Shown here: in pieces, positions 13,329 to 18,909 of the stretch
Layout: each line of letters opens with the position of its first letter
How positions within the stretch are numbered: position 1 is the stretch's first letter
Virus record (IMG/VR): IMGVR_UViG_3300030012_002612
Span: 1 to 23,094 of that record
Length of the DNA: 23,094 bases
Source: a virus
Reading direction: 5' to 3' (one strand)
Position numbers and translations under genes: made by a program
The notes under the pieces: generated by a model
Databases searched by the model: none
Told to the model about the DNA's origin: nothing
The model's input: the letters and a program-made list of their open reading frames with translations, nothing else

Positions 13329-14295
13329 ACGCGACTGGATAAAGACTTATATGGGTCGTTATTCAAAGAACAAGGAAGCATTATTCGATGTATACCTCGA
13401 GGTCTATCAGAAGTGGATTAGACGAAGGCGGTCTGACTTTTCATATGCGCCTGTCAAAGACTTGAAGAAGGCTTGTCATCACTACTTCAAATACAAAGAC
13501 CTGTTTGTTGAAGACGACTCAGACTCATATCGTATGGGTGAAGCGTGTAAATGGATACTCAAATGGAATACAGACTTCGAAGACTGGGCTAAACAGTCTA
13601 TGGTCTCTAACGAAACGCCATCGGTTTCTACTCGAAATAAAACTAATCAGTATTCTTTATCTCGGCTGAGACAAATCAAAGGTCTTGATGAGATGGGTGA
13701 GTTGTGGCGACGCAGTGTCATCGCAAATGAGGGTCAATGGACAGACTGGTATGACCGCAAACCATACCGACTGTACACTCAAGGTATGTCTTTACAATAT
13801 GTCAAACGAGAAGACAGACAGCGCATTGTACCTGACTGGCTGGACTATGACTTCAAGAACTGTCATTGGGCTATATTCATACAGACCTTCAACATCGATG
13901 ACGAGTACCGTTTATTCTTACAACAGATGCTCGATGACTCAGACAAGTTTATGAAACAGGTCTGTGATGAGTCAGGTAATGATTACAAGATAATGAAGTC
14001 ACGTCGTAATTCGATACTGTATGGGTCACGTAGTGGTACAGGGTCACCCACACTCAATCGTCTCAGAGACCTACACCAACGTTATCTGAAGGCGTCTGGC
14101 AAAGACGGTACGAAATTATTCTATTCACTCAGTCGGTACGAGTCTATGATGCTCGACATTTGTATACAACACGACCCGAACTGGACACTACTGATGTATG
14201 ATGGATGGATGACAACAGAGCGAGTCGACACGAAACGCCTGCAGGCCCAGATATATAATCAATTAAAAATCAAAATAATAATTACAGAAAAGTAA
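13309..14295 (+). CDS. TV-Pol-like (family A-related) DNA polymerase/primase candidate
   Basis: I take ATG 13309 as the start because AAAGAGGA lies just upstream. A longer frame begins at 13171 but would overlap the previous gene by over 150 bp. The 328-residue product begins MTSHLSKRDWIKTYMG and has an N-terminal basic helical region (residues ~35-45, WIRRRRSDF). Three palm motifs then follow in order. Motif A-like is DYDFKNCHWAIF (179-190, Asp181). Motif B-like is KSRRNSILYG (230-239), with the K-x3-N-x3-YG spacing of family A polymerases. Motif C-like is LLMYDGWMTTE (294-304, Asp298). This arrangement recalls the TV-Pol family described in bacterial mobile elements and Sputnik, proposed to combine primase and polymerase activity. 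No exonuclease domain or helicase is seen. It is the most likely replication enzyme of this phage. Confidence 0.6.
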   Translation: MTSHLSKRDWIKTYMGRYSKNKEALFDVYLEVYQKWIRRRRSDFSYAPVKDLKKACHHYFKYKDLFVEDDSDSYRMGEACKWILKWNTDFEDWAKQSMVSNETPSVSTRNKTNQYSLSRLRQIKGLDEMGELWRRSVIANEGQWTDWYDRKPYRLYTQGMSLQYVKREDRQRIVPDWLDYDFKNCHWAIFIQTFNIDDEYRLFLQQMLDDSDKFMKQVCDESGNDYKIMKSRRNSILYGSRSGTGSPTLNRLRDLHQRYLKASGKDGTKLFYSLSRYESMMLDICIQHDPNWTLLMYDGWMTTERVDTKRLQAQIYNQLKIKIIITEK

Positions 14296-14308
14296 TGAGC
14301 AGTATAAT
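14281..14308 (+). promoter_or_regulatory. Sigma70-type early promoter 4
   Basis: ATTACA (14281-14286), 16-nt spacer, TATAAT (14303-14308), overlapping the end of the polymerase-like gene. The 15 bases from the -10 box (TATAATTATCTATGT) differ at one base from those of the promoter at 15288. Confidence 0.65.
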
Positions 14309-14335
14309 TATCTATGTCAAACAAGGAGAAAAGCT

Positions 14336-14734
14336 ATGACAAAGAAAACTAAATTACAACTACCTTCAATGCGACCAAAGTCTGATGACGACACGAGTAT
14401 ATTCTCAAACAAGATGTGGACTCAGTCGTATGACGAACTAATGAAGAACATTGAGGATGAAGACACTGTTATCGAGATGGTGTCGATAGACGTGGGTGAC
14501 AGAGTGCGTATACAAACTACAAACTTTGACTTCATTTGCACTGTCACAAACATCGATGAAGACTTTAATCTTGTCACGTGTACACACGATGATACAGGTA
14601 CAGAATATATCTGGGATGAGACACCAGACACACGTATTCTGGAGTCTACAAGCAACACAGAAGGCATCTCAAACATTTTTACGATAGTTAACATAGACAA
14701 AATCATAGGAGACGATAATGGGACAGTGGAGTGA
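14336..14734 (+). CDS. Acidic protein with possible SH3-like domain, unknown
   Basis: This is a 132-residue protein starting MTKKTKLQLPSMRPKSDDDT with SD AAGGAGA. A polar N-terminus is followed by a likely small barrel (SIDVGDRVRIQTTNFDFICT, then NLVTCTHDDTGTEYIW) like those of small phage regulatory proteins. The C-terminus (FTIVNIDKIIGDDNGTVE) is acidic. It has its own sigma70-type promoter and overlaps the next, nuclease-like gene by 17 bp. I do not recognise it. Pairing with the nuclease is suggested only by the overlap. Confidence 0.65.
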   Translation: MTKKTKLQLPSMRPKSDDDTSIFSNKMWTQSYDELMKNIEDEDTVIEMVSIDVGDRVRIQTTNFDFICTVTNIDEDFNLVTCTHDDTGTEYIWDETPDTRILESTSNTEGISNIFTIVNIDKIIGDDNGTVE

Positions 14735-15257
14735 CGATGTAAAGTACGGTACGACAATGGAACAACTGGTCTGTAATGAACTCAATGCGCAGATACCACA
14801 TTGGAAAGTAGAAAGTTGGGGTGGTAAAGACCAGCCTGACTTCAAGTGTCAAATCGGATATGGCGAAATCAAATCATACAACGACTGGTACCGTCAACCA
14901 ATGATTGAGTATTCTAATATGACCACTAATAAGAAGTCTGTATGGGTAGACGATACAACAATCAACATTATGGTAGTCAATCACGGTGAGTGGCTACATT
15001 TATACAACGCAAGCAAACTGAGATACTGCTGTGCTGAAGGACACTTCGCGTGGCACTACAAAGAAGTAAAGCAAGGCGAACTCGACCAATGGAAGAAGAT
15101 GAAGTTCCTACACGTGAACAAAGCATCGACACTCAGAGACGCGTCACACAACGAAGACACTGACCCACAACGATGGGACTGTTCTCATATACACGAGAAG
15201 ATAAACCCATACATCACATCGATACGTAAAGACTGGACATCAATTGAAAAAAAATGA
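14718..15257 (+). CDS. PD-(D/E)XK nuclease-like protein
   Basis: This is a 179-residue protein starting MGQWSDDVKYGTTMEQLVCN with SD ATAGGAGA. It has the layout of the PD-(D/E)XK fold: an early helix with Glu15 (TTMEQLVCNEL), then QPDFKC with Pro40-Asp41, then GYGEIKSYNDW with Glu50-Ile-Lys52. The spacing and order (E, PD, ExK) are those of metal-dependent nucleases such as exonucleases, resolvases and restriction-like enzymes. The C-terminal half contains NIMVVNHGEWLHLYNASKL and several Cys/His/Trp residues. In a phage replication block it could recycle host DNA, process replication ends or act as a homing-type enzyme. Substrate is unknown. Confidence 0.65.
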   Translation: MGQWSDDVKYGTTMEQLVCNELNAQIPHWKVESWGGKDQPDFKCQIGYGEIKSYNDWYRQPMIEYSNMTTNKKSVWVDDTTINIMVVNHGEWLHLYNASKLRYCCAEGHFAWHYKEVKQGELDQWKKMKFLHVNKASTLRDASHNEDTDPQRWDCSHIHEKINPYITSIRKDWTSIEKK

Positions 15258-15265
15258 AAATAAAT

Positions 15266-15293
15266 TATACAAAAACGTTTTTTGGGGTATAGT
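15266..15293 (+). promoter_or_regulatory. Sigma70-type promoter 5, driving a short RNA
   Basis: TATACA (15266-15271), 16-nt spacer containing TTTTTTGGGG, TATAGT (15288-15293). No gene lies between it and the terminator 60 bp later. Confidence 0.65.
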
Positions 15294-15299
15294 TATCTA

Positions 15300-15381
15300 T
15301 GTACCAACAAGACATAGTTGGTCTCCTTAAAATTGAAGTTTGAGTTTGTGGGAGAGGGCGAGCCGGTCCTCTCCCCTTTTC
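15300..15381 (+). ncRNA. Candidate small RNA with exposed anti-Shine-Dalgarno sequence
   Basis: The predicted transcript of about 80 nt lies between its own promoter and a terminator and has no reading frame. CCAAC (15304-15308) pairs with GTTGG (15317-15321). AATTGA (15331-15336) pairs with TCAATT (15380-15385) around the terminator stem. Between the two helices TCTCCTTAA (15322-15330) is left unpaired. TCTCCTT is the exact complement of the AAGGAGA SD used by the genes at 11715 and 14336. The RNA could therefore act on phage or host translation. Existence is inferred from the promoter-terminator pair. Confidence 0.5.
15350..15380 (+). terminator. Terminator of the plus-strand early block and small RNA
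   Basis: GGGAGAGG (15350-15357) and CCTCTCCC (15368-15375) form a perfect 8-bp GC-rich stem with a 10-nt loop, followed by CTTTT. Confidence 0.75.
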
Positions 15382-15385
15382 AATT

Positions 15386-15411
15386 AAAAACGGACGTCAC
15401 AATGGACGCCC
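15386..15411 (-). terminator. Terminator of the minus-strand late block
   Basis: On the minus strand GGGCGTC (15411-15405) pairs with GACGTCC (15398-15392, one G-T pair) around CATTGT, followed by G then TTTTT (15390-15386). It faces the plus-strand terminator, so the two blocks converge here. Confidence 0.7.
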
Positions 15412-15438
15412 GCTCGGATTAAACACCTGTCACGATGG

Positions 15439-15630
15439 TTATTCTTTGTCTTCGTTATCGATATGCATTATGTCTTCGAGTACATAGTAAGCCATCTCAA
15501 GTAAGTCCTCACCCAACTCTTTTTTCTCAGCTTCGTTCCAACCATCCTTTGAGAAACGGATTAGTTTCCATATCAGTCTCAATACAGACGGTGCGTGCTT
15601 AATTACTATTTCTTCGGGTTTGTGTGACAT
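15439..15630 (-). CDS. Small helical protein at the end of the late block
   Basis: This is a 63-residue protein starting MSHKPEEIVIKHAPSVLRLI with SD AGGAGGAA. It looks entirely helical, with an amphipathic central helix (RLIWKLIRFSKDGWNEAEKK) and an acidic C-terminus (DIMHIDNEDKE). It follows a holin-like gene by 11 bp and is the last gene before a terminator. A lysis-accessory role is possible from position, but I see no signal peptide or membrane segment and do not recognise it. Confidence 0.6.
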   Translation of the reverse strand: MSHKPEEIVIKHAPSVLRLIWKLIRFSKDGWNEAEKKELGEDLLEMAYYVLEDIMHIDNEDKE

Positions 15631-15641
15631 TGTTCCTCCTA

Positions 15642-15881
15642 TTATTTATCCAAAATTTTTTCTATGTAGTGTAGTCGTGCGTCAATTTTATTTACTGCGT
15701 TCTTAAACTCTTCGAGTTCTTGTGCTTGTAGTTTGCGGTCCTCTTTCATTTCATCAACAAGCGACATCATAATCTCTCGCTGATAATTTACAAATGTTCT
15801 CACAAAATATATCGCAAGGAAGAATACTCCAACGGATGGTCCGAGCGCCATTATCAAATCTGAGTTGTTCATTATATCCAT
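15642..15881 (-). CDS. Holin-like membrane protein (BhlA/UviB-like pattern)
   Basis: Starting at ATG 15881 gives 79 residues. I prefer this to the ATG two codons earlier because GGAGG is then 6 nt from the start and not touching it. One N-terminal membrane segment (LGPSVGVFFLAIYFVRTFV) is followed by a charged coiled coil (SLVDEMKEDRKLQAQELEEF, then NKIDARLHYIEKIL). A membrane anchor plus coiled coil with a 'GP...' motif at the start of the membrane segment is typical of the BhlA/UviB holin-like family. It could form the membrane lesion at lysis. No endolysin is visible in the window. A generic membrane-anchored coiled-coil protein is the alternative. Confidence 0.6.
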   Translation of the reverse strand: MDIMNNSDLIMALGPSVGVFFLAIYFVRTFVNYQREIMMSLVDEMKEDRKLQAQELEEFKNAVNKIDARLHYIEKILDK

Positions 15882-15905
15882 CGTCATCCTCCGTGATGAT
15901 AGGTC

Positions 15906-15921
15906 GGGGACCGAAGTCCCC
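15906..15921 (-). promoter_or_regulatory. Stable stem-loop with cUUCGg tetraloop
   Basis: In minus-strand RNA GGGGAC-UUCG-GUCCCC is a perfect 6-bp stem with the very stable C(UUCG)G loop, in the 51-bp gap between the fibre and holin-like genes. No T-run follows, so RNA protection or processing is more likely than termination. Confidence 0.6.
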
Positions 15922-15938
15922 TTCCGTTATACAAAAGA

Positions 15939-16880
15939 TTATCCTTGGATGTAGAATACTCTTAGGTTTTCACCAGATGCTGGGGCAGAACCAAAGGTCA
16001 CCTGTCCATTACCACCTGCACCGCCTGTCAATGATACAGAATACTCATCTGTTCCTGATGGAGAAGATGCTTTTTGTTCAAGAACAAGACCGTTTCGTAC
16101 CACGACGATGAAGGCGAAGTCGCCAGACAAAGGATGGTCAAGGTCAAATGCGGTAGCTGAACCGTTAGGTGTCAATGATACCCACTCAGATGAGATAGCA
16201 AGTTTCGCAGAACCAACAGAGTTATCTACAAGTTTAGCAGCGGATACCTGTCCGTCACCAATCTTCGCAGTCTGTACAGCACCATCAGCGATTTGAGCAG
16301 TGCCAACCCCAAGGTTGTTAATCTTCACACCGTTCGCAGACTTAGCAAGAGTACTACCATCAAGGTTCAAGTCCATTGTCTGAGCAGCAGAACCATTGTA
16401 CGCTGAACCAATAGCAAGACCTTGTCCCGCAGCAAGTCCATCGAGGTTTGTACCAAGTGCTTTACCAGAAATCGTACTGTTCGCAAGTTTCGCGTTAGCA
16501 ATACTTCCAGCAAGTTTCGCATTACCGATAGCTGAGTCAGCAATGTAGATACCATCACCGTCTTTGGTAATCGTACCACCAGTTTCTGATTTGACTTTCA
16601 AGTCCAGTTTGTTTGAGGTGAACTGAAGTCCCGGGTTTGTAGCAAGGTCAACAGAGATGGTGTCGGTACCTGCTCCATCACTAATCGCGATACCATCGCC
16701 ACCGGCAAATGAGTCAGGAAGTTGTCCGTCAACGTATGCTTTGGTCGCTACATCTGAGTTTCCACTTGGTGTCGCTGCGCGAAGTACACCAGATGAGAAG
16801 TCAAACGTACCATCCATTGCGATTTGAGTCGCAGTAATCTGTGCGTTAGCAATCTGATTACCTCTAATTTGAATAGCCAT
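15939..16880 (-). CDS. Tail fibre-like protein with repeats
   Basis: This is a 313-residue protein starting MAIQIRGNQIANAQITATQI with SD AGGAGC. The N-terminus, with 'DVATKAYVDGQ', is typical of phage fibre proteins. The centre consists of degenerate short repeats of the type 'i.nAKLa.s.I' and 'VGTAQIADGAVQTAKIGDGQ', as expected for a trimeric beta-helical shaft. The last ~80 residues (SATAFDLDHPLSGDFAFIVV, then NGLVLEQ and GQVTFGSAPASGENLRVFYI) form a separate beta module that recurs as the free-standing 94-residue protein upstream. It probably binds the host surface or links fibre parts. It is short for a full-length receptor-binding fibre. Confidence 0.75.
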   Translation of the reverse strand: MAIQIRGNQIANAQITATQIAMDGTFDFSSGVLRAATPSGNSDVATKAYVDGQLPDSFAGGDGIAISDGAGTDTISVDLATNPGLQFTSNKLDLKVKSETGGTITKDGDGIYIADSAIGNAKLAGSIANAKLANSTISGKALGTNLDGLAAGQGLAIGSAYNGSAAQTMDLNLDGSTLAKSANGVKINNLGVGTAQIADGAVQTAKIGDGQVSAAKLVDNSVGSAKLAISSEWVSLTPNGSATAFDLDHPLSGDFAFIVVVRNGLVLEQKASSPSGTDEYSVSLTGGAGGNGQVTFGSAPASGENLRVFYIQG

Positions 16881-16895
16881 ATTATTATGCTCCTA

Positions 16896-17180
16896 TTAGT
16901 TTGTTTTATTGAGTGGTGAGTAAATCACCGTTAGTGAGTCTCCCGTCAACGGCGTCATGGAGATAGTGAAAGTTGTTGTAGAGTTTACCGTAATCTCGTT
17001 TCCGTTTGGTGGTCCTTGAAACAGACCATTGAGGAATACAAAGAGACGTGTTGCTTGGAACTCTCGTCCAACTGTGAACTGTACTTTTACACCGTTTATC
17101 TGAGACGATAAATCTTCTGACTCGAGGTCCGAACCTTGAACCGGTATGAACGGTCCTGCGAAAGCGACTTCTGCTGGCAT
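16896..17180 (-). CDS. Free-standing fibre-tip module protein
   Basis: This is a 94-residue protein starting MPAEVAFAGPFIPVQGSDLE with a perfect SD (AAGGAGGTGACGT). The core (NGVKVQFTVGREFQATRLFV, then NGLFQGPPNGNEI and TTTFTISMTPLTGDSLTVIY) has the same order of features as the C-terminal module of the neighbouring fibre: 'F......VvvNGL.q' strand, polar loop, 'i.F...P.sGd.l.V.Y'. It is therefore probably a virion tip or fibre-associated protein arising by duplication. It precedes the fibre gene by 15 bp. Confidence 0.65.
   Translation of the reverse strand: MPAEVAFAGPFIPVQGSDLESEDLSSQINGVKVQFTVGREFQATRLFVFLNGLFQGPPNGNEITVNSTTTFTISMTPLTGDSLTVIYSPLNKTN
16907..16924 (-). promoter_or_regulatory. 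Weak phage-type promoter-like motif before the fibre gene
   Basis: The minus strand reads TTTACTCACCACTCAATA, sharing TCACCACT and AATA with the TTCACCACTAATA motif but with one extra base. It overlaps codons at the end of the 94-residue gene and points toward the fibre gene 27 bp away. It may be chance. Confidence 0.25.
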
Positions 17181-17191
17181 ACGTCACCTCC

Positions 17192-17617
17192 TTATTCGTA
17201 CCAAGCGACTTGTACCTCAGATACTGTAAACGTTCCTGTGTTTGTCTTACAGAATAAATACAGTGAATCATCTTGGCTCGCGTGGAATATATCGACTTTG
17301 AATACAACGCTGAAGTCACTACCCGAGACACCTGCTTCGAGTGTTCCTGTACTTGAGGGTAATAACAAGTTTTGTCCACTTGCGTCTTCATACCCTTGTA
17401 GTTGTATTTGTGTAGCGCCATTTGCTATCGTTCCTTTGAGTCTAATGAGTTGTATATTACCGCTATAAAACGGTCTTATCCTTGTTGGTGAGTTAGGTTT
17501 AATGTCGTCAGCTGCATTTAGATTAACCAATACAGACTTATCAGTCGCGTATGTATTTGTAAAAGTTTGGTCCACCGTCTTCTTAATACGATGAACAAAG
17601 TGTCCTGTCGCTCCCAT
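17192..17617 (-). CDS. Virion-associated beta-rich protein, unknown
   Basis: This is a 141-residue protein starting MGATGHFVHRIKKTVDQTFT with SD GGAAGGAGA. After a short basic N-terminus it looks like a beta sandwich (SVLVNLNAADDIKP, IQLIRLKGTIANGATQIQLQ, FSVVFKVDIFHASQDDSLYL, VSEVQVAWYE) without cysteine pairs or membrane segments. It lies between a lysine-rich protein cluster and fibre-type genes, 11 bp before the fibre-tip module protein, so a fibre, baseplate or capsid-surface role is plausible. I do not recognise a named family. Confidence 0.6.
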   Translation of the reverse strand: MGATGHFVHRIKKTVDQTFTNTYATDKSVLVNLNAADDIKPNSPTRIRPFYSGNIQLIRLKGTIANGATQIQLQGYEDASGQNLLLPSSTGTLEAGVSGSDFSVVFKVDIFHASQDDSLYLFCKTNTGTFTVSEVQVAWYE

Positions 17618-17650
17618 CTTCTTCTCCTTCCGGGCTCTCTATAGTATCCC

Positions 17651-17959
17651 TTATTTTTTTCGTTTAGTTGTTGTCTTCTTTTTCTTTGACTTTGATGGAA
17701 AGTCGATTGCTCGTGCTTTACCACCACGTAGTACAGAGTTCACCCTCGCCATAGCCCAAGCGTGAGCAGACATCCCTTTACGAGAACCTGATGACGCGTA
17801 CGCGGCGAGACCTTTATTATACGATTTTCTAAGTTGAGCGGCAGTAAACTTACTTCCTTTTGCTTTTTCACTTAGAGTTTTTGCGAGAGACTTTTTTCCC
17901 TTTGCGCTTCGTTTTTTTGCTGTACTTGCTTTTTTTGTTTTTGAAACTTTTCTTGGCAC
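17651..17959 (-). CDS. Lysine-rich small protein with 'MSAHAWAMARVNS' core
   Basis: I choose GTG 17959 because AGGAAAAGGAA precedes it. An upstream GTG at 18034 has no SD. The resulting 102-residue protein has a Lys/Ser/Ala-rich N-terminus (KVSKTKKASTAKKRSAKGKK), a central conserved-looking region (FTAAQLRKSYNKGLAAYASS, then RKGMSAHAWAMARVNSVLRG and GKARAID) and a lysine-rich tail. The 'AWAMARVNSvlrGGKAR.iD' motif recurs, as far as I recall, in small proteins of many marine phages, without a known function. The basic ends suggest nucleic-acid binding, perhaps inside the virion. It overlaps the previous gene by 92 bp in another frame. Confidence 0.6.
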   Translation of the reverse strand: MPRKVSKTKKASTAKKRSAKGKKSLAKTLSEKAKGSKFTAAQLRKSYNKGLAAYASSGSRKGMSAHAWAMARVNSVLRGGKARAIDFPSKSKKKKTTTKRKK

Positions 17960-18125
17960 GTTCCTTTTCCTCCATCTTTTCTCGCAGTTTGAATGCTGCT
18001 TGTTTGTTTCCAGATTTGTATAACCGCTGGGCACGTCCTATGAGTTTAGCACGCTTGCTACCCTTTGGTGCTGAGTATCTTTTTCTTGCGCGTTTACTCA
18101 AGGACGCACCCTTCTTCTTCGGCAT
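17868..18125 (-). CDS. Highly basic small protein
   Basis: This is an 85-residue protein starting MPKKKGASLSKRARKRYSAP, whose ATG overlaps the stop of the preceding gene (TAATG). Over a third of residues are Lys or Arg. The middle (LIGRAQRLYKSGNKQAAFKL, then REKMEEKERAKKS) looks helical and the tail is almost purely basic. It is probably a nucleic-acid-binding or internal virion protein. The last 92 bp also encode the start of the next protein in the +1 frame. Both frames give Lys-rich peptides because the mRNA there is A-rich. Confidence 0.6.
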   Translation of the reverse strand: MPKKKGASLSKRARKRYSAPKGSKRAKLIGRAQRLYKSGNKQAAFKLREKMEEKERAKKSFKNKKSKYSKKTKRKGKKVSRKNSK

Positions 18126-18386
18126 TACTTACCTACCTTTTTCTGAGCCATCTTATGTGCAGCAGCAAAAGACTTACCTTTCTTCATCTCACGTCTCATC
18201 ATCGCCATATGTTTGGCAGAGTGATGTCCGGAGTGTTTACTCAGTTTCGCCTCTTGCGCTTTAGTAAGACGTTTTACTTCTTTTTTTTTTCATCGGCTTT
18301 GACTTACGCTTGGTAGGTTTCCGCTTCATTGGTGACTTCTTTTTAGTTGTCTTCTTTTTCTTTGGTTTTCCATAATGACTTGGCAT
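18125..18386 (-). CDS. Basic small protein split by an A10 run (apparent +1 frameshift)
   Basis: Frame 1 starts at ATG 18386 after AAAAGGAGA and reads MPSHYGKPKKKKTTKKKSPM and onward, reaching a run of ten A (18290-18281) just after an ATG codon. Continuing in frame gives MKKKRSKTSY and a stop at 18261. In the +1 frame after the A-run the reading continues KKKEVKRLTKAQEAKLSKHS, GHHSAKHMAMMRREMKKGKS, FAAAHKMAQKKVGK and stops at 18125, overlapping the next ATG. That second part looks like the conserved half of a marine-phage small protein. It has no start of its own: TGA precedes it. A shift of +1 (or one A fewer) would give an 86-residue protein. Cause: programmed frameshift, polymerase slippage or a sequencing error. 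Confidence 0.6.
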
Positions 18387-18387
18387 T

Positions 18388-18552
18388 TTATTTTCTCCTT
18401 TTACGGGTTGATTTACGTTTACGTTTTAATTTACCTCGCTCTGCTTGAGATGCTTTAACGGCTCTCAGTCTTCGCTTGGCTGCTTTCAATGTCTTAGATT
18501 TACCCTTGACATTTTTAAGTTTGTATCCACCTTTTACTTTACGTATCGGCAT
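18388..18552 (-). CDS. Basic small protein (MPIRKVKGGYK type)
   Basis: Starting at ATG 18552, with SD AAAAGGAGA and a TAATG overlap with the upstream stop, gives 54 residues: MPIRKVKGGYKLKNVKGKSK, then a helix (TLKAAKRRLRAVKASQAERG) and a basic tail. This 'MPIrkvkgGYk...s.tlkaA..r.raikasq' layout is one I recognise from small proteins in many phage and marine virus genomes, whose function is unknown. The frame extends further upstream, but no better start exists there. It lies within a run of five small basic proteins. Confidence 0.7.
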   Translation of the reverse strand: MPIRKVKGGYKLKNVKGKSKTLKAAKRRLRAVKASQAERGKLKRKRKSTRKRRK

Positions 18553-18863
18553 TACTTTCTCCTTTTGCGGGCGACTCGTCCCTTTGTACCTGTAGTCTTC
18601 TTGGGACTGGACTTCGACCACAAGTCCTTACACGCCCAATACGATGCAGTTAGTTTAGATTTTTTCTGGTCACACTTGTGGCGAGCACGAAAAGATTTTC
18701 GAGCAGCGTCAGATATATTATGTCCATACGCTTTCTCACCGTAATGTATTAGTTTCTTCTTACCACCTTCACTTGCTAACACCATCTTCTTCTTGTTCTT
18801 TTTATATGAACGCGCAGGTTTGTTTGGTTTGAGTCTCTTCTTTGCTTTGCTTGCTTTACTCAT
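18552..18863 (-). CDS. Basic protein with 'KSFRARHKCD...YWACK' motif
   Basis: I choose ATG 18863, which overlaps the stop of the Cys-rich micropeptide (ATGAGTAA). A GTG four codons earlier is less likely. The protein is 103 residues with a basic N-terminus (MSKASKAKKRLKPNKPARSY) and a compact core (KLIHYGEKAYGHNISDAARK, then SFRARHKCDQKKSKLTASYW and ACKDLWSKS). The 'I.yGekgy.h....aaRksFraRH.Cd.kk.k.ta.YWaCk.lW' core is a motif I recall as recurrent in marine and giant-virus genomes, with His and two Cys that could bind metal. Function is unknown. It is probably a nucleic-acid-binding virion protein. Confidence 0.7.
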   Translation of the reverse strand: MSKASKAKKRLKPNKPARSYKKNKKKMVLASEGGKKKLIHYGEKAYGHNISDAARKSFRARHKCDQKKSKLTASYWACKDLWSKSSPKKTTGTKGRVARKRRK

Positions 18864-18909
18864 CGCAACACTCACAGTCGCAGCATTTACAGCATTTACA
18901 GTTAGTCAT
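18856..18909 (-). CDS. Cysteine-rich 17-residue micropeptide
   Basis: The frame encodes MTNCKCCKCCDCECCDE: 8 of 17 residues are Cys, in CC and CxC spacings like metallothioneins. It has a near-perfect SD (GGAGGATAAC then ATG), sits directly behind the phage-type promoter motif, and its stop overlaps the start of the next gene, so it can couple that gene's translation. The coding sequence contains a direct repeat of TGTAAATGC. It may bind zinc, copper or iron-sulfur clusters. A pure leader or coupling peptide is the alternative. No similar peptide is known to me. Confidence 0.55.
   Translation of the reverse strand: MTNCKCCKCCDCECCDE

Noticed and set aside
14922-14933. Promoter motif copy ACCACTAATAA inside the nuclease-like gene
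   Set aside because: It lies within coding sequence, lacks the upstream TTC part, and the codons are explained by the protein.
17635-17646. TACTATAGAGAG on the minus strand before the 141-residue gene, T7-like core
   Set aside because: It lacks the TTTACC half of the repeated motif and overlaps a partial palindrome, so chance cannot be excluded.
17868-17959. -1 ribosomal frameshift joining the two overlapping lysine-rich frames
   Set aside because: The second frame is +1 relative to the first, so the A-rich heptamers would shift the wrong way. A GTG start with its own SD explains it better.
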